43,665 nucleotides of DNA from Thermoanaerobacter sp. (GTDB lineage: Bacteria > Bacillota > Thermoanaerobacteria > Thermoanaerobacterales > Thermoanaerobacteraceae): NCBI GenBank assembly GCA_014896455.1, contig JADBKJ010000005.1:1-43665 (forward strand), written 5' to 3'. Positions 25,037-33,491 of the stretch are shown here, piece after piece. The notes below the pieces were generated by a model that saw nothing but the letters and a program-made list of their open reading frames with translations, was not told the origin of the DNA and did not search any database. The translations under genes and the position numbers were made by a program. Within the stretch, counting starts at the first letter, position 1, and each line of letters opens with the position of its first letter.

Positions 25037-25274
25037 CCTCCCCACCTCGAATATATTATAACACAGCGAAATAGCCTCTTCAATTGAAAAGAATTTAACA
25101 TAATTATCGGAATATTTGAGTATATTGTTAAATTAAATAAGTATATATAGGAATATTAGTTTGAAGTATAACATACAATATAGAAAGATAGTAAAAATTT
25201 CATTAATTAAAATTTGGTTTTACAAAAAAAAGTATGATATAATTAAAAAAGATAACAAAAGAAAGGAGAATACT

Positions 25275-26630
25275 ATGGGGAAGGTGGGGGATAAAAGCTA
25301 TAAGTTTTTTCTTGGTTTATTAAAAACTTACAAGAACAATATTATAGCTTTTGTGGTAGCACTGTCCATAGGTCTTTCTTTTATTGTATATGAAGAAGGA
25401 TTTGCCTACAAGATAACAGTAGATGGTGAAACTATTGGAATTACCAAGAATATAGATAAGGTAAAAAGTTTTATAGAAGAATTACATAAAAAAGAAAAAC
25501 AAAAGACAGGAACGGATATAGTTTTAAATCAGCAAATAAAATTTGAAAGGGTAAGAATATCAAATAAAGAGTTGACAGATGTAAATAAAATTTATGCTAA
25601 TTTGGAAAATGCTATGAGTTTTAGTTGCAAGGCTGCTGCCATAATAGTAGATGGCAAGTTTGTGACTGCGTTAAAAAATGAAGAAGAGGCAAATAAGGTT
25701 CTTGAAATGTTAAAGAATAAATACGCAAAGGATTCTGATAGAACGTATTTTAAAGAGGATGTCAAAATTGAAGAAAAGTACATACCTCCAAAATATTTAG
25801 TAAGCTTTGAGGAAGCGTTAAAAATATTGCAACAACCTGTAAAAAAAGCTGTTACATACACTGTAAAAGAAAACGATAGTTTGTGGTCTATTGCAAGAGA
25901 CCACGACATGTACATTGATGATATTTTAAAATTAAATCCTGGCCTTACAGAAAATTTAAAACCAGGGCAAATAATATATTTATCTTCTGCTGTACCTAAT
26001 GTCACGGTTGTTACTGAAAAGAGAAAAGTTTACAAAGAGGAAATACCTTTTGAGACAAAGCTTACTAAAGATGACAAACTGTATACCAATCAGTCTAAAG
26101 TGTTAGTAGAAGGTAAAAAAGGCTTGAAAGAGGTAACTGCTGTTGTTGTAAGTCACAATGGCATTGAGGTTTCAAAAGAAATAAAGAACGAAATTGTCCT
26201 TGAAGACCCTATCAACAAAATAGTTGCCGTAGGTTCAAAAAGAATATCTTATGTTGCTACAGGGTCTTTTAATTATCCTGCGAGAGGTACAATAACCTCA
26301 CGATTTGGTCCTAGATGGGGGAGTTTTCATACTGGAGTTGATATAGCAGCTTCAGAAGGAACTCCTATCTATGCTGCAGATGCAGGAACTGTTATATTTT
26401 CTGGTTGGGAAAGTGGCTATGGCTATTTAGTGAAAATTGACCATCGCAATGGTTATGTTACTTATTACGGACACGCTAGCAAACTCCTAGTTAAGAAAGG
26501 CGATAAAGTGGCGAAAGGACAAAAAATTGCTTTGGTAGGTTCGACAGGTCGTGCAACAGGGTCTCATCTCCACTTTGAAGTTAGAAAAAATGGCGTTCCA
26601 GTTAATCCTTTATCATATTTAAATAGATGA
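25275..26630 (+). CDS. Membrane-anchored M23 peptidoglycan endopeptidase with LysM and G5 domains
   Basis: About 451 residues. A membrane anchor at about 20-40 (NNIIAFVVALSIGLSFIV) is followed by an extracellular region. LysM (YTVKENDSLWSIARDHDMYI) binds glycan, a G5 domain (EEIPFETKLTKDDKLYTNQS) follows, and then the LytM/M23 catalytic domain. The zinc ligands are in HTGVDIAA and SHLHFEV, with YYGHASKL between. It cuts peptide cross-links in the wall. ATG 25275 has AAAGGAG 8 bases upstream; earlier in-frame starts lack one. Its position before walRK fits a WalR-controlled role, but no clear WalR box was found in its upstream gap (25046-25274). Confidence 0.93.
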   Translation: MGKVGDKSYKFFLGLLKTYKNNIIAFVVALSIGLSFIVYEEGFAYKITVDGETIGITKNIDKVKSFIEELHKKEKQKTGTDIVLNQQIKFERVRISNKELTDVNKIYANLENAMSFSCKAAAIIVDGKFVTALKNEEEANKVLEMLKNKYAKDSDRTYFKEDVKIEEKYIPPKYLVSFEEALKILQQPVKKAVTYTVKENDSLWSIARDHDMYIDDILKLNPGLTENLKPGQIIYLSSAVPNVTVVTEKRKVYKEEIPFETKLTKDDKLYTNQSKVLVEGKKGLKEVTAVVVSHNGIEVSKEIKNEIVLEDPINKIVAVGSKRISYVATGSFNYPARGTITSRFGPRWGSFHTGVDIAASEGTPIYAADAGTVIFSGWESGYGYLVKIDHRNGYVTYYGHASKLLVKKGDKVAKGQKIALVGSTGRATGSHLHFEVRKNGVPVNPLSYLNR

Positions 26631-26639
26631 AATTGTGAC

Positions 26640-26664
26640 AAGCCCTATGGAGGGGCTTTTTATT
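26640..26664 (+). terminator. Terminator of the M23 peptidase gene
   Basis: AAGCCC pairs with GGGCTT around TATGGAG, followed by a T-rich tract. Confidence 0.85.
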
Positions 26665-26696
26665 TTTGTAGGGTTGCTACAAGTATTTATGAATGT

Positions 26697-26809
26697 TATA
26701 ATACAGTTGTAATTATATTTGTCAAAAAAACCTGTATCGCTTCATACATATAAAAGCCTCTACATATAAATTACATACGGGGTTTTAAATGTATGTGAGG
26801 TGATACAGG
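26697..26809 (+). promoter_or_regulatory. Promoter and long folded leader covering the ribosome site
   Basis: A TATAAT -10 lies at 26697-26702. The leader then contains CCTGTATC (26731-26738) pairing with GATACAGG (26802-26809), CATACAT (26743-26749) pairing with ATGTATG (26789-26795), and an inner pairing of AAAAGCCTC with GGGGTTTT. The ribosome site GAGGTGAT (26797-26804) is in the 3' arm and the start codon follows the stem directly. The nested pairs make an ~80-nt hairpin able to block translation. No known riboswitch class is recognised. Confidence 0.6.
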
Positions 26810-27616
26810 ATGAAAAAGAAAATTATTGTTTTTGTTATTGCACTTATTTTATTCATTTCTCTTTATTATGCTAACAAAATTATGGTGGCTTCCTATCCTT
26901 ATGTGAGAGAAATAAAAGAAAATAGTTTAATAGATAATATAAAAAATTACAAAACAAAACAAAGTGAGCACTTTATAGTGCGATATACCATGCCAGATGA
27001 AAAATACGTTTCTCTTGTTTTAGAAATTGCAGAAAAACATTATGATAGTGTTACTAAAGATTTAGATTACAAACCACCTGGTAAAACCGTCATTATAATG
27101 TACCATGACCCTGAAAAAATGAACACAGATTTTTCACTTGCAAAAGGGGATACTGCGATGGGGCTTTATTTAAATGGAGTCATAAGCATAGTATCACCTG
27201 AATTGTGGATTAGTCCTACAGAAAACCTAGAAAAAGTCTTTGAGCATGACGGACCGATTGTACACGAATTTGCCCACCTTGTTGTAGATGATATTGCGAA
27301 AGGCAATTACCCCGTATGGTTTACAGAAGGTATAGCTCTTTTGGAAGAATATCGAGAAAACGGTTTTGTCTGGGGTGAAGGTTTAACAGGTGATGAGCCC
27401 TATTCCCTCAAAGAGTTGACTTATAACTTTAACCAATTAGATGAGACATTGGCCTATAAAAGGTCTTTTAAAATAGTAAAAGCTATAAGTGATAAATATG
27501 GGATGCAAAGCATAAGAGATATTTTAAAATATTTGGGGAGAGGGTTAAGTTTAAGTGAGAGTTTTTATAAAGTTACAGGACAAGATTTAGAGAAATTTAT
27601 AGATTCAGTGAAATAA
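26810..27616 (+). CDS. Membrane-anchored zinc peptidase (peptidase MA-like)
   Basis: A 268-residue gluzincin-type protein. Residues about 4-24 (IIVFVIALILFISLYYANK) anchor it, so the catalytic part is extracellular. The zinc motif HEFAH lies at 152-156 in PIVHEFAHLVVDD, and the third ligand is probably in WFTEGIALLEEY. A C-terminal helical repeat (SIRDILKYLGRGLSLSESF) is typical of peptidase_MA_2 proteins. The substrate is unknown; position between a wall hydrolase and walRK suggests an envelope role. The leader forms a long hairpin over the ribosome site. Confidence 0.85.
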   Translation: MKKKIIVFVIALILFISLYYANKIMVASYPYVREIKENSLIDNIKNYKTKQSEHFIVRYTMPDEKYVSLVLEIAEKHYDSVTKDLDYKPPGKTVIIMYHDPEKMNTDFSLAKGDTAMGLYLNGVISIVSPELWISPTENLEKVFEHDGPIVHEFAHLVVDDIAKGNYPVWFTEGIALLEEYRENGFVWGEGLTGDEPYSLKELTYNFNQLDETLAYKRSFKIVKAISDKYGMQSIRDILKYLGRGLSLSESFYKVTGQDLEKFIDSVK

Positions 27617-27645
27617 AGCAAGGAGAGTGTTACTCTTCTTGCTTT
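27615..27645 (+). terminator. Strong stem-loop between the peptidase gene and walR
   Basis: A 14-pair stem with one G-T wobble: AAAGCAAG and AGAGT against ACTCT and CTTGCTTT, loop GTT. There is no proper T-tract after it, so it may be a partial terminator or an mRNA end protecting the upstream message while allowing read-through into walR. Confidence 0.55.
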
Positions 27646-27675
27646 AACCCTATAAAAAGACAAGGGGGAAGTAAA

Positions 27676-28371
27676 ATGAGTTACAGAATACTGATAGTTG
27701 ATGATGAAAAGCCCATAGTTGAGATAATCAAATACAATCTGGAAAAAGAGGGATACATAACTTATGAAGCTTATGATGGGGAAGAGGCTTTAAAAATAGC
27801 AAAAGAGCAAAATCCAGATTTGATAATACTTGATGTGATGTTGCCTAAATTAGACGGTTTTTCAGTACTAAGGACTCTAAGGCAATCAATGACTATACCT
27901 ATTTTGATGTTGACAGCTAAAGAGGAAGAAGTAGACAAAGTATTGGGACTGGAATTGGGAGCTGATGACTACATAACGAAACCTTTTTCAATAAGAGAAC
28001 TCATAGCACGAGTAAAAGCTAATTTAAGGAGAATTAGTTTAAATGGAAACGAGTCTGGGAATATCATTTACGTAAAAAATTTAAAAATTGACATGTCGAA
28101 ATATAAAGTAGAAAAAAACAATAAAGAGATAGAACTTACCTCCAGAGAATTTGAACTTTTGAAATTTCTCATTTTAAACAAGGGGCTTATTTTTTCACGC
28201 GAAATGCTATTGGAAAAGGTATGGGGTTATGAATATCTGGGTGATATTAGAACAGTAGATGTCACCATAAGAAGACTGAGAGAAAAAATTGAAGATGACC
28301 CCAGTAACCCCAAGCTTATTCACACAAAAAGAGGGGTTGGTTACTATTTTAGCGATGAGAATCAGATTTAA
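27676..28371 (+). CDS. walR: WalR-like response regulator
   Basis: A 231-residue OmpR/PhoB-type regulator. The receiver domain has acidic residues Asp 9-10 (ILIVDDE), the phosphoacceptor Asp 53 in LIILDVMLPKLDG, Thr in MLTAK and Lys in YITKPFS. The winged-helix output domain ends with VDVTIRRLREKIEDDPSNP and a typical RGVGYYF. High similarity in layout to WalR/YycF, the essential controller of cell-wall turnover, is supported by the gene order walR-walK-yycH-htrA-rlmH. It overlaps the kinase gene by 17 bases. Confidence 0.93.
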   Translation: MSYRILIVDDEKPIVEIIKYNLEKEGYITYEAYDGEEALKIAKEQNPDLIILDVMLPKLDGFSVLRTLRQSMTIPILMLTAKEEEVDKVLGLELGADDYITKPFSIRELIARVKANLRRISLNGNESGNIIYVKNLKIDMSKYKVEKNNKEIELTSREFELLKFLILNKGLIFSREMLLEKVWGYEYLGDIRTVDVTIRRLREKIEDDPSNPKLIHTKRGVGYYFSDENQI

Positions 28372-30061
28372 AAGCATTCAATGGAAAATAATTCTCATAT
28401 ATACTTTGCTAATACTTGTAGCAATGGAAATCATATGGGTATATCTTTATAAATCTCTTGAAAATTACCAGATGAATAACTTTGACAATTACCTTGAAGC
28501 GCAAGCACGAGGTATTTCTTTTACCCTTAAAGACAACATGGATGCAAAAAGCTTAAAAAATGTAATAAATATGTACATGGGTCCTAATTCAAACGTAAAG
28601 TATGTGTACGTTTTGGATAATAAAGGAAATATTTTAGCTAGTTCAACTGGTGATAAGGGAAAAATGATGACTCCTGCTATCGTCAAAGCCCTATCAGGAG
28701 AAATCGGAAGTGAAGTGACTGATGATTATAATTCTACCGGAAAAATGAAAAGCTTTGCTATGCCAGTTTATAATAGCGATGGTAAAATAAATGGAGTTGT
28801 GTATATTAGCGGTTCTTTAAATGGAATATATGAGACTTTATGGGATGTCAATTTGATTCTTTTGAGTGCTACTCTTTTTGCTGTTGGAATTACTATGGTG
28901 CTTGGATATATTTTGTCCAAGACTATAACTGACCCCATCAAAGAAGTGACAAAATATGCTCAAAAGATGGCAGAAGGTAATTTTGATGTGACGATAAAGA
29001 TAAAATCTAATGATGAAATAGGGAAATTAGGTGAAATGTTTAATTTTTTATCTATGCGGTTAAAACAGACTTTAAATGATATTCAAGGTGAAAAAAACAA
29101 AAGAGAAGCTATTATACAATTTATGACTGATGGTGTTGTGGCAACAGATGCAAAAGGCAACATAATCCACTATAATGAGGCTGCCGAGAAAATGTTAAAT
29201 GTGAAGCTGGAATTAGGAATGCCAATAGAGGGAATACTAAGTTTAGAAAAAGAAGATGCAGTAGCGACAATGAATTGCGGAAACAAGGTTTTAACAGTTA
29301 ACATAGCTTCGCTAAAAAGCAATCAACAAATAGAAGGATATGTTTATGTACTTCACGATATCACGGAGCAACATAAATTGGATGCTATGAGGAAGGAGTT
29401 TGTGGCAAATGTTTCTCATGAACTTAGAACTCCTCTTGCTACCATAAAAAGCTATGTTGAAACTCTTCTTTACAGCGACGTAGATGCTGAATATTTAAAG
29501 AGATTTTTAAAAATAATAGATTCAGAAACTGACAGAATGACACGTCTTGTAAAAGATTTACTTCTTTTATCCAAAATGGATTCTGAAGACAAAAACCTCA
29601 AATTTGAGCATAAAAATTTAAATGAAGTAATAATTGACGTAATAAATAGACTTTCTATTGAAGCTCATAAAAAAAATCATAAACTTATCGTCGACCTTCA
29701 AGAAGTACCAAGGCATGTGTATATTGACAAAGATAAAATGGAACAAGTTATAGTGAACCTAGTAACCAATGCTATAAAATACACTCCAGAAAACGGAATG
29801 ATAAAAGTTATGACAGAATACGATGAAAATTTTGCAACCTTCATTGTGGAAGATAACGGTATAGGAATTCCTAAAGAGGACCTACCGCGAATCTTTGAAA
29901 GGTTTTACAGAGTAGATAAAGCCAGATCCAGAGAGCTTGGAGGTACAGGTTTGGGGCTTTCTATTGTAAAACAAATTGTAGAACTTCACAAAGGAGAAGT
30001 AAACATAGAAAGCGAAGTAGGAAAAGGCACTATAGTGAGGGTTAAACTGCCATACCAGTAA
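28355..30061 (+). CDS. walK: WalK-like sensor histidine kinase
   Basis: About 568 residues, membrane bound. Helix 1 is at about 8-30 (KIILIYTLLILVAMEIIWVY). An extracellular sensor of ~140 residues is followed by helix 2 (LILLSATLFAVGITMVLGYI), HAMP, a PAS domain (FMTDGVVATDAKGNIIHYNE), the HisKA box VSHELRTPLATIKSY with the phosphorylated His, and an ATP-binding domain (N box NLVTNAIKYTPENG, G boxes DNGIGIPKED and GGTGLGLSIVKQ). ATG 28355 starts within the end of walR; an upstream TTG frame would add residues with no matching domain. Confidence 0.93.
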   Translation: MRIRFKSIQWKIILIYTLLILVAMEIIWVYLYKSLENYQMNNFDNYLEAQARGISFTLKDNMDAKSLKNVINMYMGPNSNVKYVYVLDNKGNILASSTGDKGKMMTPAIVKALSGEIGSEVTDDYNSTGKMKSFAMPVYNSDGKINGVVYISGSLNGIYETLWDVNLILLSATLFAVGITMVLGYILSKTITDPIKEVTKYAQKMAEGNFDVTIKIKSNDEIGKLGEMFNFLSMRLKQTLNDIQGEKNKREAIIQFMTDGVVATDAKGNIIHYNEAAEKMLNVKLELGMPIEGILSLEKEDAVATMNCGNKVLTVNIASLKSNQQIEGYVYVLHDITEQHKLDAMRKEFVANVSHELRTPLATIKSYVETLLYSDVDAEYLKRFLKIIDSETDRMTRLVKDLLLLSKMDSEDKNLKFEHKNLNEVIIDVINRLSIEAHKKNHKLIVDLQEVPRHVYIDKDKMEQVIVNLVTNAIKYTPENGMIKVMTEYDENFATFIVEDNGIGIPKEDLPRIFERFYRVDKARSRELGGTGLGLSIVKQIVELHKGEVNIESEVGKGTIVRVKLPYQ

Positions 30062-30086
30062 ATTCGTAATAATAATTTAATATTAC

Positions 30087-30119
30087 TGTAACAATATTGT
30101 AATAATACTACTGTATAAT
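30087..30119 (+). promoter_or_regulatory. WalR box and -10 element
   Basis: TGTAAC, five bases, TGTAAT (30087-30103) fits the WalR consensus TGTWAH-N5-TGTWAH. TATAAT lies at 30114-30119. There is no good -35, and the box occupies that place, as expected for an activator-dependent promoter. It would give an internal start for the genes from 30149 on, under control of the regulator encoded just upstream. Confidence 0.7.
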
Positions 30120-30148
30120 AAGACTATAAAAGAGAAGGAGGGATATCC

Positions 30149-30544
30149 TTGAAAAAAATAGTTGCTTTATTTGTAGCAGTGATGATGTTTATGGCTCTTT
30201 TTATGTCATATGGATATGCAGATGACCTCATAAAAGTTAAAACTAATATAAATGATGTAAAAACGGACAACAAATATTTTATAATTTCTGGGAGTGGACA
30301 ACCTAATACTACTGTAGAGCTTATTTTAAACGATAATTTAAGTGACAAATGGGTAATCGGCGATACAATGCTTTTCGCAAAATTATTGACTTTAAGCTAT
30401 GGAGATAATTATATAGTAATAAAAGCTTATAAAGACGACCAATTGCAAATAATAAAAGGCCGTGTGACACTTACAAAAAAGGATGGGATTTTGCAAATAA
30501 CAATTACTGCCATTGAGGATATAATAAAATCTCTTTTAAAATAG
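30149..30544 (+). CDS. Small secreted protein of unknown function in the wal operon
   Basis: 131 residues with a clear signal peptide (KKIVALFVAVMMFMALFMSY, likely cleavage after GYA), then a ~105-residue domain with beta-rich pattern (YFIISGSGQPNTTVELIL). It resembles small Ig-like or bacterial surface folds but I cannot name a family. The start is TTG 30149 with AGAAGGAGGG upstream. It is not part of the Bacillus wal operon. A WalR box directly precedes it, so it may be an exported effector or sensor modulator of WalK; that is inference. Confidence 0.75.
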   Translation: MKKIVALFVAVMMFMALFMSYGYADDLIKVKTNINDVKTDNKYFIISGSGQPNTTVELILNDNLSDKWVIGDTMLFAKLLTLSYGDNYIVIKAYKDDQLQIIKGRVTLTKKDGILQITITAIEDIIKSLLK

Positions 30545-30556
30545 AGGTCTTGAAGG

Positions 30557-31846
30557 ATGAGGGAGAAGATTAAGTCACTGCTATTGTTTTTTCTTGTTTT
30601 AACTAGCGTATATTTAGCTTATAAACTGTGGATATCCTTTCCGCAAAATGAATTATCATTTATTAATAAAAAGTCCACAACTACAAAGGTGGACATTTTT
30701 CGTATAATAAGGCCAGAATACACTTTTGTGGGTTTGCAAGGAAAAGTGTATTTAGTATCAGATGGCAATCTTTCCTTTTCTTTATGGAAAAAAACAACGG
30801 ATTTTATTAGCTCAAATAAAGAAGAAAAAATAATTGTAGTCGATGAGAATAGTTGGGAAAACGCACAAAAAGGTACGTTTATGCGGTTTTTAATGGCAAA
30901 AAGTGCAAATGGCGGCTTGTTAAAAGATATTTTTAGCAACAGAGATAGCTGGTCTAGGAAGATAAATAGCAATGTATATGTAAAAGAGATTATCGTTAAC
31001 ATAGACAAAAATCAAATTTTTGTGAAGGATGCAACAAATAAAAAATTTTATAGTTTTAATTATTCAGAGATGGAAGATTTAAAAAACATTATAAAGAATT
31101 TCCCTAAAGATGAGGTCAGTGTGTGTGAATCTGTTTATGAGAAAGGCAATGCATATTTTGAAAAAAACGTGTGCATACCTTCTCTAACGTTTTCGATAAA
31201 AAAAATATATAGTAAAGAAACAAATTTCGAATCTGACCCCCATTTTTTAGAGAAATTTTTTACGAATATCTCTGTTGTAAGAAAAATTACTGAGAATAGC
31301 GGATGTACTGTTTATACCGACGGTTTAAAAAGTTTGCGTTTATATCAAAATGGGTATATAGAATTTTATGACAGTGTTTCTGAAGCTTTTCCCACTGATA
31401 AAATTTTTGCATTGAAAAAATCTGTCCTGTTTTTGGAGGAAATAGGGATAAAAATTGATGATGTTTATCTGACGGATTTCAAAGGGGAAAAAGGGGAGTA
31501 TACTTTTTATTTTAATTATATATTTGATTATCCTCTTCGAATTTTGCAAAAAGAAATGCTGGATTTTCCAATCGAAATAAATATTTCAAATGGCAATATT
31601 AAATATGCACGAGTTTTGTATTTAGATTTGATGAGTAATGGAAGTTATTTAATTTCTCATGCAAAATTGAAGCAATCTCTTGCAATGGGATTAAAAGAGA
31701 TAAACTGGCGAGAACCGCTTTCTGATTTAAAAATAGGTTATGTGTATTATGAGGGACAATTTATCCCTGTTTGGATTGGAGAAAGTAGCAATAAAATGTT
31801 TTTTATAAACATATTTAATGGAAAATTGATTTACAATGGAGTATAA
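30557..31846 (+). CDS. yycH: YycH-like regulator of the WalK kinase
   Basis: A 429-residue protein with one N-terminal membrane helix (about residues 7-27, LLLFFLVLTSVYLAYKLW) and a large extracellular part. Sequence is weakly conserved, but length, topology and place after walRK match YycH (WalH), which with YycI restrains or modulates WalK in Bacillus and Staphylococcus. The C-terminal region (LKIGYVYYEGQFIPVWIG) resembles the PepSY-like end of this family. The normal partner yycI follows only as a remnant. The ribosome site is AAGGATG. Confidence 0.65.
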   Translation: MREKIKSLLLFFLVLTSVYLAYKLWISFPQNELSFINKKSTTTKVDIFRIIRPEYTFVGLQGKVYLVSDGNLSFSLWKKTTDFISSNKEEKIIVVDENSWENAQKGTFMRFLMAKSANGGLLKDIFSNRDSWSRKINSNVYVKEIIVNIDKNQIFVKDATNKKFYSFNYSEMEDLKNIIKNFPKDEVSVCESVYEKGNAYFEKNVCIPSLTFSIKKIYSKETNFESDPHFLEKFFTNISVVRKITENSGCTVYTDGLKSLRLYQNGYIEFYDSVSEAFPTDKIFALKKSVLFLEEIGIKIDDVYLTDFKGEKGEYTFYFNYIFDYPLRILQKEMLDFPIEINISNGNIKYARVLYLDLMSNGSYLISHAKLKQSLAMGLKEINWREPLSDLKIGYVYYEGQFIPVWIGESSNKMFFINIFNGKLIYNGV

Positions 31847-31849
31847 ATT

Positions 31850-32038
31850 ATGAACTGGTCTAAAGCAAAGACAGTGCTAGATGGCAAAAGCTTTGAATTT
31901 TCAAAGTCTTGGTTTGGTTCTGTTGTGATGGGAAAGGTGCTACTAAAGTAGAAGTAGTACCTGTTGGGGATAACTACTCAAGATAGCAACAGATATTACA
32001 TAAACGCTTATACGGGAAATTTTGAAGAAGGTAAATAA
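31850..32038 (+). pseudogene. yycI remnant with internal deletion and frameshifts
   Basis: The frame opens MNWSKAKTVL three bases after the yycH stop, which is how YycI proteins begin, but no membrane helix follows. It soon shifts: the readable pieces are DGKSFEFSKSWFGS, then KGATKVEVVPVGDNY in another phase, then SNRYYINAYTGNFEEGK ending at 32036-32038. The pieces read like the C-terminal part of a YycI/PepSY protein, so most of the gene has been deleted. A terminator follows. Confidence 0.6.
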
Positions 32039-32063
32039 TTCTACCTCCTTCTTCTTTTTTTTA
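32024..32063 (+). terminator. Terminator of the wal operon
   Basis: GAAGAAGG (32024-32031) pairs with CCTTCTTC (32047-32054), followed by a run of eight T. It overlaps the end of the yycI remnant. Confidence 0.85.
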
Positions 32064-32164
32064 ATCCTCAAATACTTGTAAAATATTTAAAATTGTATTA
32101 AAGTATATATTGTGATACTGTTTGAGTTTAATTTATTTTATTGATTTGAAGGGAAGATTTAAGA

Positions 32165-33418
32165 ATGGAAAAGTTTATAATAAAAGGAGGAAAGCCCCTT
32201 AAAGGAAGTATACAGATAAGTGGCGCTAAAAACTCTGCTGTTGCAATCCTTCCCGCAGCCCTATTGGCTGATACTCCGAGTGTGATAGATAATTTGCCTG
32301 ATATAAAAGATATAGAATTATTAGTCCAGATGATACGCCATCTGGGAGGAAAAGTAGAAAAGAAAAAACACGAAGTAGTAATTGCCCCTGAAGGGCTTAA
32401 TTCCTTTTACCCCCCTCGAGATTTAGCAAGCCAGATGAGGGCTTCTTATTATCTTATAGGTGCACTTTTAAGTAGATTTAATGAGGCAGTAATAGCTATG
32501 CCAGGTGGGTGCAATATTGGTGTAAGACCTATTGATCAACATATTAAAGGGTTTGAAGCTTTAGGTGCGGAGACTACTATAGAACATGGACTTATAAGGA
32601 TTAAAGCTGATAAATTAGTAGGGAATCATATATATTTTGATGTGGCGAGTGTAGGTGCTACTATAAATTTGATGTTGGCAGCAGTTAAAGCTGAAGGGGT
32701 AACCATATTAGAAAACTGTGCAAAAGAGCCCCATGTAGTTGATGTAGCAAACTTTTTAAATGCCATGGGAGCGAATATCAAAGGTGCTGGTACAGATACT
32801 ATTAAGATAACAGGCGTAGACAAGCTTCACGGATGCCACTATACTATTATTCCTGACCAAATAGAAGCAGGAACTTACATGGTGGCAGCTGCCGCAACTA
32901 AAGGTGATGTATATATAAAAGGAGTAATTCCAAATCACTTAGAAGCAATTATTGCAAAACTTGCAGAAATGGGCGTCATTGTTGAAGAATACGATGATGT
33001 GATAAGAGTAAGAAGAGAAGGACCTTTAAAACATGTTGATATAAAAACTTTACCTTATCCTGGCTTTCCAACAGATATGCAACAGCCCTTTGCAGTACTT
33101 TTGGCTTTGGCTGATGGCATAAGTGTCATTACTGAAAATATATATGAAAATAGATTTAAATATTTAAATGAGTTAAAGAAAATGGGAGCGAAAGTAAGAG
33201 TAGAAGGAAGGACTGCAATAATTGAAGGCGTAAAGAAATTGACAGGTGCACCTCTTTATGCGACAGACTTAAGAGCAGGTGCTGCAATGGTTATAGCAGG
33301 GCTTGCTGCTGAGGGTACGACAGAGGTTATGGAGGTTTATCATATAGATAGAGGTTATGAAGCGATGGAAGTAAAGCTTCAACAATTAGGAGCTGATATA
33401 GTGAGGGTAAAGGAGTAA
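32165..33418 (+). CDS. murA: UDP-N-acetylglucosamine 1-carboxyvinyltransferase
   Basis: First committed enzyme of peptidoglycan precursor synthesis, transferring enolpyruvate from PEP to UDP-GlcNAc. The 417 residues are the normal MurA length. It starts [20 protein letters not shown], with the substrate-binding [10 protein letters not shown]. The PEP-binding Cys 116 is in [14 protein letters not shown], so the enzyme would be of the fosfomycin-sensitive type. Conserved [13 protein letters not shown] and [14 protein letters not shown] are present. AAGGGAAG lies before the ATG. It lies where Bacillus has yycJ between wal and htrA genes. Confidence 0.96.
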   Translation: MEKFIIKGGKPLKGSIQISGAKNSAVAILPAALLADTPSVIDNLPDIKDIELLVQMIRHLGGKVEKKKHEVVIAPEGLNSFYPPRDLASQMRASYYLIGALLSRFNEAVIAMPGGCNIGVRPIDQHIKGFEALGAETTIEHGLIRIKADKLVGNHIYFDVASVGATINLMLAAVKAEGVTILENCAKEPHVVDVANFLNAMGANIKGAGTDTIKITGVDKLHGCHYTIIPDQIEAGTYMVAAAATKGDVYIKGVIPNHLEAIIAKLAEMGVIVEEYDDVIRVRREGPLKHVDIKTLPYPGFPTDMQQPFAVLLALADGISVITENIYENRFKYLNELKKMGAKVRVEGRTAIIEGVKKLTGAPLYATDLRAGAAMVIAGLAAEGTTEVMEVYHIDRGYEAMEVKLQQLGADIVRVKE

Positions 33419-33438
33419 AAAAGCTATAAAATTTTGAG

Positions 33439-33491
33439 TATAATGTGCTGCATAATATCTCATCCTATTTAGTGAGGTGATATTATGCAGC
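33439..33491 (+). promoter_or_regulatory. Promoter and 13-bp inverted repeat enclosing the htrA ribosome site and start codon
   Basis: TATAAT lies at 33439-33444. GCTGCATAATATC (33447-33459) is perfectly complementary to GATATTATGCAGC (33479-33491). The second arm contains the htrA ATG (33485-33487), and the ribosome site GAGGTGAT (33475-33482) straddles loop and stem. Transcription from this -10 would begin near 33451, still leaving about nine stem pairs. It could be an RNA thermometer or other translational lock, or a DNA operator. Confidence 0.65.

Noticed and set aside
28289..28354. Upstream TTG start for walK
   Set aside because: It lies within the conserved end of walR, adds residues without family counterpart, and ATG 28355 gives a normal kinase N-terminus.
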